NCBI RefSeq assembly: GCF_000003195.3
Contig: NC_012878.2
Location: 21,342,771 to 21,406,770 of the forward strand
DNA from: Sorghum bicolor
Taxonomy: Eukaryota; Streptophyta; Magnoliopsida; Poales; Poaceae
Direction of reading: 5' to 3'
Length of the DNA: 64,000 nt
Below are positions 1 to 10,403 of this stretch, one piece after another. Numbering within the stretch: position 1 is the stretch's first letter; each line of letters opens with the position of its first letter. Under the pieces are notes generated by a model, which saw nothing but the letters and a program-made list of their open reading frames with translations, ran no database searches and had not been told where the DNA came from. Both the position numbers and the translations under genes were made by a program.

Positions 1-1378
1 TTCACTATACTACCCATGTATAAACCCAGGTATACAAGGAATATAGTAGAAGACTAGTCATGTCCTTAGGGTTTGCAGTATTAAGACACATGCAATGGAA
101 AGTAAATGTATTTAAAGTTTGTAGGTACAATATGATCAAAGGGTGCCTGCACATGCCTTTATTCCCAGTATATAACTGCTCAGAAATCTTTGGCTTCTTT
201 CTTCTGATCTCCAACTTCTGCTTCGACTGTCGGTCCTCAGCTCCTGGTCTTCACTGTTGACGAACCACGTTTCTTCTACTCGTAGCAACCAAGCAACACA
301 AACAGACAAACAAACAATCACGACTAAGAACAAACGACAAGCAAAAGAAAAGCTATGAAAGAAAGCGTACTAAATGATATGACTTATTGCTACGATCGTG
401 ACAATGCAAGAACGATTGAGACCGGAGCTATCGTTAAACAGACACGGCTTTCGAGGTTCGAAGTGTAACGGAGAGGACAACTATGCGCTGGTCGTATTTT
501 ATTTAATAAAAAAAGGTGATAGACTTTCCAAAGAAATATATCAAAGTTGAGTTGACCAAATTATTAAGAATTATAAAAGCTGGAGTTAAACTTTGGTCGT
601 AACCTAATTACGAACAATTCTACATCACTTAAGTCACTTTACTATTAGAAAACAAGGAATTTATGACAAGTTAAACAAAGCATTTATGGACTAAGATTAG
701 ATTAAGTAGATCACAACTAAAAAGGCATTTATGTTGGTGTTAATAACATTAATATTTATTTATGAAAAACCAAAGTTATAAACATAAGGTGCTTCTGTAG
801 ATTAAAAGGACATTTAGTTAGGCATTAATCATTTTGTATTTATGGTGAAAACCTAAATGGTCAAACGAGGTAACTACTACTGCTAAAGCGTAGTTTACGA
901 CGATAAGAAACTAACGCGACAAGAACGGGCTCAAACGGAGTTAAAACGCGCGTTCTATGGCCAAAACTAGATCAGTGGCAAAACTATGAATTAACAGAAC
1001 TATTTTTCGTATTTTAAATAATCAAAACTGAATTTTAAAAGCATTTTGGACTAAATCTTTAAATACCGATGGCTACAGTGGTTAAACTGATAAAATCGGG
1101 ACCTAAACCTAATTATTTTTGAACAGGGATGGAATGCGGGTTGATTCCACAAAAGCTGAGGGTGTTTTCTGCAAAAGTGCAAGGGCGGACCGTGGCTTGA
1201 CCTGGTTGACCTGTCTTCGCTGACGTGGCGCTGACGCGGCGCTGACGCAGGCGCTGACTTGGTCCGCGGTAGATTTGAGCCGTTGGCTCAAGATCGGGCG
1301 GCTGCAGGCCCTCCAGCCGGAAAGGCCGCCGGGGCAGCGCCTCTCTACGGCGGCGCGCCATGGCCGCGGTGCTCCGGC
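1..1378. other. Unclassified flank, no supported gene
   Basis: The left part is AT-rich and the part from about 1130 becomes GC-rich. Only short ORFs in conflicting frames are present, and none has a recognisable domain. The GC-rich half reads like LTR or leader DNA of a grass retroelement, but I see no terminal TG..CA pair, PBS or protein motif to prove it. It borders the truncated 3' side of element M. Confidence 0.4.
1219..1258. repeat. Tandem 11-mer, about 3.6 copies
   Basis: Units beginning GCTGACG follow each other every 11 bp (starts 1219, 1230, 1241, with a partial copy from 1253). Units differ by one or two bases. No function is evident. Confidence 0.8.
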
Positions 1379-3840
1379 TCACCGTGGTGGCACTACGGGG
1401 CACGAGGGGCCGTGCCGAGGGTAGTCTTCTTGCTGGCGCCGATACCGATCCTCACATTGCTGCCAAGTTTCCCGAGGCCTTCTATGAGTTATCACAATAC
1501 CAGATCGGGGAGGCCTTCCCGAATTAGTTCCCTCCTGGATCAAGCCTTTTCCTTTTGCATCAGCAGTAGTGATCTGATGCTGAGGATCCACCGATGCACT
1601 TCTTTCAGCTGCTTCCGATGTCAAGACCTTGGCCTTTCCCTTAGCATCCAGCATATTTGTTGGGAAAGGATGTTGATCAATCTTCATCGGCTTCTGAGTT
1701 TTGGAGCTGTCAAATTTGATCCTCCCAGATTCTATAGCCGATTGCAGCTGTTGTCTAAAAACTTTGCACTCATTGGTGCTGTGAGAGGTCGCATTATGCC
1801 ACTTGCAGTATTTCATCTTCTTTAACTCTTCAGCCGATGGAATCACATGATTGGGCGACAACTTGATCTGGCCTTCCTGAAGTACAAAGTCAAATATCCT
1901 ATCGGCCTTGGTTATATCAAATGCAAACTTCTCTGGCTCCTTATGCCCAAAAGGGCAAGACATCGGCTTCTTATTTTTCACCCATTCTGCCAAACCGATG
2001 ACTGGTTCTTCATTAGAATCTGAGCTTGCTGCCTCATCAACAAATGACACCTTTTTGTTCCAAGCCCTCTTAGGTTCAAAGGGCTTAATATCCTGGTCGG
2101 AAATCCTCTGGACCAAGTGACTCAGGCTCTCGAACTCTTGAGAAGCATATTTGTCCCTGATATGTGGCAACAAACCCTGGAAAGCCAAATCGGCTAGCTG
2201 CCGATCATCTAAAACTAGACTATAGCATTTATTCTTGACCTCCCGCAACCTCTGCACAAAACTTTCAACCGATTCATCATTACGCTGTTTCAATTTGACC
2301 AAATCGGTAATCTTCTTCTCATGGACTCCAGAAAAGAAGTACTTGTGGAACTGCTTCTCCAGATCGGCCCAAGTAATCACTGAATTAGGAGGCAATGATA
2401 TAAACCAAGTGAAAGCCGATCCAGATAAAGATTATGAAAACAGTCGAACCCTCAATTCATCCCTGTTAGCAGCTTCTCCACATTGGATGATAAACCTGTT
2501 GACATGCTCCATGGTTGACGTATCATCCTGTCTAGAAAATTTAGTGAAATCTGGCACCTTATACCGATTTGGAAGTGGAATCAAATCGTATGCAGGAGGA
2601 TACGGTGTCCGATAAGAGTAAGTGTTGACTTTGGGTTTTATCCCAAATTGGTCTCTCATTACTTCGGCAATCTTATCGGCCCAATAAAGATCGGCATCTT
2701 GCCGATGAGGCGGTTGCGGATCTCACACCTGTTGATACACTTCCACGTGTCTATGCGGTGCACGATCTGCATGGAACATTGGATTAATCATTTGACCACC
2801 AATCTGTTGTCCAAGATTCATCGGCTGGTTGACCATCCCTTGATTATGGAACCCAGGTTGGATCTGGCCTTGTTGAAACCCTGTAGCCTGATGATTCTGT
2901 TGGGGCATTTGTGGAAAGACTTGCTGCCCAGGCCATCCACTATTAGCATTCATCGGCATAGGTCCTGCTGATGACTGGTAATTGGGCATCATCATTGAAT
3001 TGACATACCCTGGCTGAGTCATAAACCTCTATTGCGTCGGCATTGAATCTGTCGATGCATTAGGCATCTGGAATGTTGGAACTTGAGAATTCCCAGTGTA
3101 AGGTCTGGTAGTAGTAGTTGTAGTATACTGGGGACTCTGATTCATCAGCATATTTCGAGGTGCCGGTGCCATTGGAGCTTTGCCTCTCTTATCAGCCGTT
3201 TGAGATGTACTAGGTGTCTTCAACATGAACTCTGGGGGCATACCAAAACCCCACCAGTTAGGAGGGGCAGATCCCAACATTGCCAATGCCAACAGGTCTA
3301 TAATGAGCTTGATCTGCTCATCTGAAGTTGATGGATTAGTCGTCATCGGCGTGGATTGCGCATTAGTGACTCCTAACGTGCTTGGAGGAATAGCTATTTC
3401 TGCACCTGCAGCGGCTGTTGCAGCCGATGGAGCTGTGACAACTGGTGACCCTGGCTGATGATGAGAAGGACCAACATAATTTGGTGGCAATTGTCCCTCT
3501 TTGAAAGTTCTAGCCACGGCATTGAAAACCATATTGGACAGCACACCAGCTTGATTGATCAAGGCACGGTTAATAGCACTATCAACCATGTCTTGAAGTT
3601 TACCAGGATTGGCTTCAAAAGTAACCTGCCGAGGCAACGGCAGTGCTTCCTCCTGGATCACCTTGCCACTCCTATTTATGCTGAAGGACTTCAACCATTG
3701 TTGCTTGTAATCCTCCATAGCCTTTGCAATAGCTTGCTTCTGCTCATCTCTGAGATTAGCTTCCGTCACGGGGATGACATTCTCCAAGTCGAAATCGCTA
3801 GTCACGATGTCGATCTTGGTCTTGAATCTAGTCCCACTGG
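1379..3840 (-). pseudogene. Gag polyprotein of element M, degraded
   Basis: Gag forms the retroelement capsid and nucleocapsid. The minus-strand reading continues from about 3840 to 1379 but is broken by stops near 3028, 2720 and 2430. The N-terminal part is rich in P, Q and M. Next comes a retrotransposon gag domain (about 2660-2090) with an ITWADLEKQFHKYF stretch and a QRLREVKNKC stretch. Further on lies a zinc-knuckle-like C-K-W-H..H..C cluster (about 1800). The layout matches Tat-lineage grass gag. The reading upstream of 3840 runs through the PBS, so the true start lies inside, probably downstream of 3830. No pol follows. Confidence 0.82.
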
Positions 3841-3850
3841 GTGTGCCAAA
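3831..3850 (-). other. Primer-binding site of M
   Basis: On the minus strand, TTTGGCACACCCAGTGGGAC lies 5 bp inside the LTR end. Sites of the TTGGC-C-CC-GTGGGAC form are typical just after the 5' LTR of grass Gypsy elements. I have not assigned the tRNA. Confidence 0.65.
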
Positions 3851-3855
3851 AGATG

Positions 3856-4570
3856 TGTTGATGCAAAAGTGGATCTGCAAACACAAAGGGCTAATACCCG
3901 ATTCAAACGTTAAGGCATGCTAGCCGATTTGACCTTACTATCGGCAAAGGTGATAACTCGAATACTTTGGTCCCGACAACAGCGATGCGCCCGGATGCCA
4001 TGGCCAAGAGGTATTCACACGGAACTCAAGAATACGCGAGCTTAAGTTGACGAACTCCTAAGAACTCGTAATGAAAAGGAAAATATGACGAAGTCGTCGA
4101 AAAAGTAGATGCTGGAATGTGAGTAGAAACTTGTGTTTGATTGATTGATAGATGTTTCATTACAAGGCCCTAGGGTCTACATTTATACCCTGCTCAAAGA
4201 GCTACAATCAGATACAACTAGGACTCGAATTTCAAATTAAACAGAATCCGTATACAAAACGATTTAAATAACTAAGGAAAACAAAAAACTATCCTCCCGT
4301 GACAAACCGGGACACCACCATGGACCAATCGGCAACCTTCACGTTCTCCTTCCGAGTCATCGGCAGACTCCTCATCGTAGCCATCAGCAAAGGCTAACGC
4401 TGACCATCGGCATGAACGCGTCACCACTCATGGACTTAGTCACATTCAGCTGTCTCTTCATCGGCAACCACCTTCATCGGCAACTCCCCTGTAGACCAGT
4501 TACTGTTGCCCTATCTTGCCAATCTATACTCTACCGATCCTTGGGTACGTGTCCAAAAACGGTGTCAACA
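3856..4570 (-). repeat. 5' LTR of element M (715 bp)
   Basis: The ends are TGTTGA...TCAACA, and the PBS-like site lies next to the inner end. On the minus strand a TATA box (TATAAAT, 4187-4181) lies in its 3' half. The U3 part carries several copies of a TGCCGATGA motif (see findings). No second copy of this LTR is in the window. Confidence 0.85.
4181..4187 (-). promoter_or_regulatory. TATA box of M LTR
   Basis: TATAAAT on the minus strand, about 385 bp into the LTR, upstream of the leader and gag. Confidence 0.6.
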
Positions 4571-5337
4571 GCATCTTACATATGACATAGAGTTGAAGTT
4601 GCTTTATGCTACGCTCAAAAAGATTAAGGTTGCACCTGTTGTTGAGCTTGTTAATCATTGGTTGCATTCCATTAAGACTTCAACTGCTATCATGTGCACA
4701 TCTCTTATTACTCGCCTTGCTGTAAGTGTTGATCCCCATGCTGCTAATACCATTATTTACATCACTACTCCTCACATCATGATTAATGAATCATATCTTT
4801 TGCATGCACATATGATTAAACACGACAAAACAGGTAAAAAAATATTATATTATTTTCCGAGATATACAAACGAGATCTAGTTACCTAACCCGGATCTCGC
4901 TCTGTATAATTCCCCATCACTCACCTTCACCCTCATTGAGAGGGAAGGAGGACGCAGGAGCTCTATTTCTCACAGGAACTCACGGAGGAGGGAACAAGAA
5001 GAGCAGGCAGCACAAGTAGCAAGGGCAGCACAGGAAGCACAGCCAACACCATCCGCACAGCCAGCACAACACACTCCACCACCAGCTATGCCAGGGATGG
5101 GATGGACCCCTGCTATACTTGCACCCGGATTTACCCCTGGGTATCCATATGGTATGGGATATGTTCCTCACCCCTACGAGGCTGGAGGTTCGAGCTGGCA
5201 GGTAGGAGGGTCGAGCTGGCAGGCGCACGGAGGCGCAGGCCCAAGCGAGCCAAATTCATACGTGGGAGGGGGATCCAGGTATCACGAGCCAGGACACTCC
5301 TCAGATTCGAAGGAAATGCCACCCCTTGTTCGCCCTT
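4571..5337 (+). pseudogene. C-terminal part of the Athila extra ORF (E2)
   Basis: The reading runs from the M border to a TAG at about 5337 with one in-frame TAG at 4878. It contains LKLLYATLKKIKVAPVVELV, a LITRLA stretch, a LHAHMIK stretch and a YPRYTNEI-like segment. After these come an E/R/Q/A-rich linker and a P/G/S/Y-rich tail with two SSWQ repeats. This resembles the long extra ORF that Athila elements carry between pol and the 3' LTR; its biochemical role is unknown. The N-terminal half of the same protein type is seen in Y (44230-44986). The lineage call is from recall of Athila proteins and is moderate. Confidence 0.6.
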
Positions 5338-6142
5338 AGGTCACACTGGACGTCCTCAACACTCACATGGCAGGACTGGAGCTCCAGAACAGGCCAGATC
5401 CAAGGTACGTTGAATGCCCACATCCAGACTGCTACCTAATGGCATCAGTAGACCAAGTAGAGCTTTATCGACCTTGAGGATGCAAGCCGTCGCTGGCACG
5501 AGGCACACATGGCCTACTTGCGATCCATGGGACATTTCCCTAGACCACAGCAGTGAGCTAGCTTCGGAGAGGACCCCCACAAGAGGTAACATGTTTCTTG
5601 CATTGTTGCACTTAATTTTAGTTCTTAATTTCAGTATTTAAATTTCAGCAATTTTTCATCATCTTTCAAAAAAAATTCCACTCTCATGTGCACTATGATA
5701 TGTTTGTTTCTCTTGTGTTGAAATGATGAATAGTTGCTCTATCTACAATTCTCTAGTATCTAAGTTATAATTTAGTGTTCATCAAGATTTAAGTTTATTG
5801 GCTAAAAATGTCTCATTCTGAGAACTTGAAATCTTGTGGGTTGCAAATGCATGATCCTTTTCTAAGTTGTTGCGAGACATGATATGGTGTAAATAGATTT
5901 TACTATGACTTTGTTCTAAGAGAAACTTGACATCCGGAGTTTTCTTTTCAATAGTTCAAAACAAAGAGTTCCTCAATGATTATGAAATACCTACCAAGGC
6001 CATATGACTTGCTTAGAAGTTTGTACACCTTTAGTCATATACGGCTTATGGCGCTTTGAGTTGAGTCAAATCCCAGGTATCGTAGAGTGAGATTATGGTC
6101 ATGCACCCATGATATGAGATTCACGCACCCACCAAATAAAGC

Positions 6143-6222
6143 CGACTCTCACACTGAGAAATTGCGCACAACATCCACCCTTCCATCCACCAAAAATATG
6201 CCAACTCTTACCCTGAGAGTTG
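6143..6222 (+). repeat. Stem-loop repeats 1 and 2 of E2
   Basis: Repeat 2 has arms CAACTCTTA (6202-6210) and TGAGAGTTG (6214-6222) around loop CCC, giving 9 pairs including one G.U. Repeat 1 (6143-6164) has inner arms TCTCA and TGAGA around CAC with a weaker outer stem. The third unit lies beyond T at 33681-33702. Confidence 0.75.
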
Positions 6223-6225
6223 CGC

Positions 6226-6230
6226 CTTAG
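6226..6230. repeat. Target site duplication of T, left copy (CTTAG)
   Basis: CTTAG directly precedes the T LTR and recurs directly after it at 33656-33660. Confidence 0.97.
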
Positions 6231-7297
6231 TGTCGAGGATATCAGTAAGGGGTACCCCAACTGACGTGCATGGCGAGAATATCCGTACGCAAGTCGAGGC
6301 CTCCGACTCGACGTCCTACCCAGTTATACACACGGTCCCCGGCAACCGTAGCCTCGAACATGGAAAGAGCGTCTAGCGAATCAACCAGGGCTCGAGCGCC
6401 GGCTACCGTCGAATACGGAAATAGGCTCGAGCGAATCGGAAGACGTCGAGCGCAAGGACGCTGCCCGCCGCCTGACGCGGGCACGAGAACCAGGGCATTT
6501 AATGCGCCTATCGCGTTCTCACCTAACCCGCCAGTCACGGGAAGCGTGATAGGGAACAGGCACCCGTCCTGTCATTCATTTTGCAGCCTTCCCCACCAAA
6601 CAAGCCAGAACGTGGTAGGGCGCAGGGAGTGGGTCAGAACGTCTAATCAAGGTCCCCCTCGAGACGCCCAAGGTCAGCGCTCTGGCTAGCAAGGCGTTAC
6701 ACGGCATCCGACCCTCGAGTAGGCACGTTTCCTTCCTGGGGAAGGGTCGGGCGTCGAATGACAACACTACAACCACTCCGACGTATCTGCCACCATGACG
6801 TACAAGCGTGCAACGGATAAACCGGTCCAGGAATGGTGCACAGAGTAGGATACAGGGGCACGCGTAATCATCATCAAGGTACCAAGACAAGATGGCTCGA
6901 GACCACGCCGGTACGGAGGCCTCGAGTAGGTCAGCGCGCCACACCTCTATCGACCCCTACTCTGACGCCTATACATGTACCCTAGGCCCCTCCTTGGAAC
7001 TATAAAAGGGGAGGCCCGGGAGTGGATACCGGACACACGATACAACACCACACAACACACGAGCCATACGTAGTAGAGCAAACTCACTCCATCTCCATTC
7101 ATACCACGCTTGTATTCACCCCTATACAAGCACTTAGGTGCAGAATAATACAAACTCTCCCCCCCCGCTGGACGTAGGGCCTTCTCTTGCCCGAACCAGG
7201 ATAAACCTTTGTGTCTTTTTGCATCACCATCTAGAAAAGGGAGCACGCATACAAGTTTTACTCGTTGGTGTGACCCCTCGGGGGGAAAACACCGACA
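6231..7297 (+). repeat. 5' LTR of T (1067 bp)
   Basis: Begins TGTCGAGG and ends ACACCGACA, next to the PBS. The 3' partner is 32588-33655. Differences are concentrated in the first 300 bp, whereas 6533-6781 is identical in both LTRs by eye. Confidence 0.95.
7000..7008 (+). promoter_or_regulatory. TATA box of T 5' LTR
   Basis: An ACTATAAAAGGGG run near 7000 is a strong TATA box, about 770 bp into the LTR. It marks U3 and would start the genomic RNA about 30 bp downstream. The same motif is in the 3' LTR near 33358. Confidence 0.75.
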
Positions 7298-7318
7298 GTT
7301 GGCGCGCCAGGTAGGGGT
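7298..7318 (+). other. Primer-binding site of T
   Basis: TTGGCGCGCCAGGTAGGGG follows the 5' LTR directly (from 7299). This is the usual PBS-like sequence of grass Tat elements of this kind. tRNA identity not assigned. Confidence 0.8.
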
Positions 7319-7355
7319 CCTGCGTGTTTTTCACTGATTTCCCATTCCTTTCCAG

Positions 7356-9789
7356 ATGGCCACTCTCACTTCGCCGATCCCGCGCTCCACGGCGATTTGG
7401 TTTGGGAGTCTCGAGTTCTTGTCTACTGGCTCCGGCTACGACATGATCCTGCTCTCGATCAAAGGACCGGGAGGAGCCCGCGTTACGCCCACGCGGTTGA
7501 GGGCCCCGAGAGGTCCTCGCCACCACGCCTCCCCGCCCAAGAAGAGGCGTGGATAGCACCACCATCGCCCTTCTGCCTCGTCACGACCGATAGTTCGTGC
7601 CAGGTAGGAGGTGGCACAGGAGCCGACAGCCCCGCGCGCCGAAACCGTGGGTATTACGGCTCAACGCGACGAGGATCGCACGACGACAGGAGGTGACGCG
7701 CCCCGCGCGCTCTCCCCCACTGCTACGCTACTTCCACATGGGCTGTTCGCCCTAAGAAAGGCACTGCCGTTCGGTCTGGACAACGCTGCGGCATCACTCG
7801 CCAGGGGGATTTGTCCGGACGCCCAAACGTACATGGAGAGACCAATGGTCCTCCCACGAGACACGGGAGCACAACAACGGATACCCGAGCTACCGGATTT
7901 CTCTCAGGTACGAGGCCTCCGCCGCCTAGGTCCTGGGCGGTACACGATCACCTCACTTAGGCAACGGCTGCTGGAGGAGGGACGTGGATGTTTCTACGCC
8001 ACCGAGCCGGACTCCGACTCTGAAACCGACAGCTACGACCCTACTAGTGAACTTCCATATCGACGGTGCGGTGGAAACCACCGACGAGACACAAGATGCT
8101 GTTGCTGGTGGTCGAGCCCCTGCAGCAAGGGAAGACCCCAGGACGCCTGGGAATGACGGTCAAGTCGACCCCCCTCCACAAGAAGACAAAGCCGCGCAAC
8201 TTGCGCAACTGCGAGAGCTCAAGACAAAACTTGACGAAGATCGTGAGCACCTCATCCTGCTCGAGCAAATCCTTGAGCAGGACCTACCATAACCCCCTGG
8301 CGGAAGTGTCCGCAGAAGGGCTCGAGAGGTGCATCGACAAATCGTCGGGGACGGGGAGCCAGAGCCACCTGTCAGCCGCTTCCCTCGAGCAGGCCAGAAC
8401 ATCATGGCAGCAACAATGCTGTTGCGTAACATGCCCGAGCCCTCGAACTCCCAAGCACGGCGCATTCGAGACGAGGTGCAGACTCTGCTCCAGGTGGCGG
8501 CAGTTCAGCAGGCCGAGAGCTCGGCCTCTCGACGTCGAGGAGCGGCCATAGAAAAGCGTGATGAGCCGGACCACAACGAAAAGGAGGTGTCGGTCCATCA
8601 GTAGCCGCCCCCTCGAGGGAAAAAGACCACGCTCGTCCTCCCCATCGACAACCAACGACGACACGACGCACGACCCGACATTGACGAGAATTGTCGCCGT
8701 TGCTACGGGGACGCAGAAGAGCGCGGTTACATCACCCACCGCAGCGGGGGGTACGACAGCGATGAGGATCGGATGGCCACGGAACCACCAGGCCTGCGGG
8801 TGTTTAGCAGGGCAATCCGCAGCACGCCGCTGCCCAGCCTGTTCCGACCCCCGACCAGCATTGCAAAATACAACGGCGAGACCAAGCCAGAGCTGTGGCT
8901 GGCAGATTTTAGGCTAGCCTATCAGCTAGGAGGCGCTCGAGGGGATGATTGAGCCATCATCAAACAGCTGCCACTCTTCCTCTCCGACACCGCCCGCAGA
9001 TGGCTCGAGGAGATCCCGGCCAACTAGATCTACGATTGGGTCGATTTGGTCAGGGTGTTCGAGGGTAACTTCAAAGGAACCTACATAAGACCCGGCAAGT
9101 CGTGGGACCTCAGCAAATGCAAGCAGAAGTCGGGAGAAACACTCCGAGAGTATGCTCGACGCTTCTCGAAGCAGCGCACCGAGCTACCACACATCCCCGA
9201 CCACGACGTCATCCTGGCCTTTGTCTCTAGTACCACCAGTCGAGACTTGGTGCGGGAATTAGGCCGGAATCGCCCTCAGACCGTCGACGAGCTGATGGAC
9301 GTAGTGGCAAACTACGCTGCAGGGGAAGAAGCGGTCGGCGCCTTCTTCAGCTGTGAAGGAAGGAAAGGCAAGCCATCTGCCGATGATGATGAGGGCCCCA
9401 GTCGAGGACCCAAGAAGAACAAAAAGAAGAAGAAAACACGACCGTTCCAGCGGGAGGACCTCGATGATGATCTCGTCGCTGTCATGGAGCGCAAAAGGCC
9501 TCGAGGACCCCCAGAGGGGGCCATCTTCGACAAGATGCTCAAGGAGCCCTGCCCTTACCAAAAGGGAGGGGCAAACCACAAGCTCGAGGACTGCCGTATG
9601 CTAAAAAAGCACTTCGATGGCCTGGGGTTCAAGAAGGACACCTGTGATGACCCAAAGAAAGATAAGAACAGCGACAAGGGGGACGACAAGGACGACGAAG
9701 GTTTCCCTGCCGTCCACGACTGCTACATGATCTATGGTGGGCCCACGATGGAGCAGACCGCAAGGCAACGCAAGAGGGAACACCGTTAG
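7356..9789 (+). pseudogene. Gag of T, frameshifted
   Basis: Starts near the first ATG after the PBS (7356) and is split over at least three frames with stops. A coiled-coil segment (LAQLRELKTKLDEDREHLILL, about 8180-8270) comes before the retrotransposon gag domain. That domain (about 8830-9340) contains LPLFLSDTARRWLEEIP, FEGNFKGTY and LREYARRFSKQR. The C-terminal part is basic and has a degenerate zinc knuckle, CPYQKGGANHKLEDC (about 9550-9594). Nucleocapsid and capsid functions are lost. The order and motifs fit Tat gag. Confidence 0.85.
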
Positions 9790-9804
9790 GTTTTCGCGGC
9801 AAGG

Positions 9805-10403
9805 ATGGCGGCGCCCCAGTACCTCAGCTGGTCGAGCACCGCCATCACCTTCGATCGAGACGACCACCCCGACAAGGTTGTCGCCCCTGGCGTCTACCCG
9901 CTCGTCGTCGACCCCATCATCGTCAACGCCAGACTCTCAAAGGTGCTGATGGACGGCGGCAGCAGCCTGAACATCATCTACCTCGAGACCCTCGACCTTC
10001 TCGACATCAACAGGGCGCAGCTCCAACCAAGCGCCGGCAGATTCCATGGTGTCGTGCCAGGAAAAAGGTGCTGCCGGTAGGTCGAATCGACCTACCGGTC
10101 TGTTTCGGCACGGCGGCCAATTTCAGAAAGGAGACCCTCACCTTTGAGGTGGTGGGGTTCCGAGGCATGTACCACGCCATCATCGGGCGCTCGGTCTACG
10201 CCAAATTCATAGCTATCCCCAACTACACCTACTTGAAGCTGAAGATGCTGGGACCCAAGGGCGTCATCACCGTCAGCTCCTCCTACGAGCACACGTATGA
10301 GTGCGACGTCGAATGCGTCGAGTATGGGGAAGCTATCGAGAGTTCCACCGAGCTCGTCTCGAAGCTCGAGGACCTAGCCATAGAGGCTCCAGAGCCCAAG
10401 TGA
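9805..10403 (+). pseudogene. Aspartic protease (PR) of T
   Basis: Retropepsin region that would cleave the polyprotein. The active-site segment is VLMDGGSSLNIIY, with Asp at 9952-9954. DGG in place of the classical DTG/DSG is common in this lineage. A frameshift near 10065-10080 splits it; the second half continues as IDLPVCFGTAANFRKETLTF...YHAIIGR in another frame. It ends at a TGA (10401) where related proteins continue into RT. Confidence 0.82.

Larger units (their letters stand above)
1379..4570 (-). mobile_element. Element M: truncated Ty3/Gypsy (Tat-like), 5' LTR plus gag
   Basis: On the minus strand the order is LTR (3856-4570), PBS-like site (3831-3850), then gag running left to about 1379. 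No protease, RT, integrase or second LTR is seen, so this is either a truncated copy or a gag-only derivative. Its outer end joins the Athila E2 ORF at 4571. The 5 bp just outside are GCATC, but the partner target repeat cannot be checked because the other end is missing. Confidence 0.8.
5338..6230 (+). other. Athila 3' non-coding region, first part (E2)
   Basis: AT-rich and without coding. The segment around 5815-5880 resembles 60230-60290 in B, so this is the shared Athila 3' region. It ends with two of three stem-loop repeats (6143-6164, 6202-6222), after which T is inserted. Confidence 0.65.

Noticed and set aside
6143..6222. CRISPR-like or simple tandem repeat array
   Set aside because: Units are few, imperfect and without regular spacers. 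The conserved property is the stem pairing.
7397..8156. Separate small genes after the PBS of T
   Set aside because: They are pieces of one frameshifted gag N-terminal region and its alternative frames.
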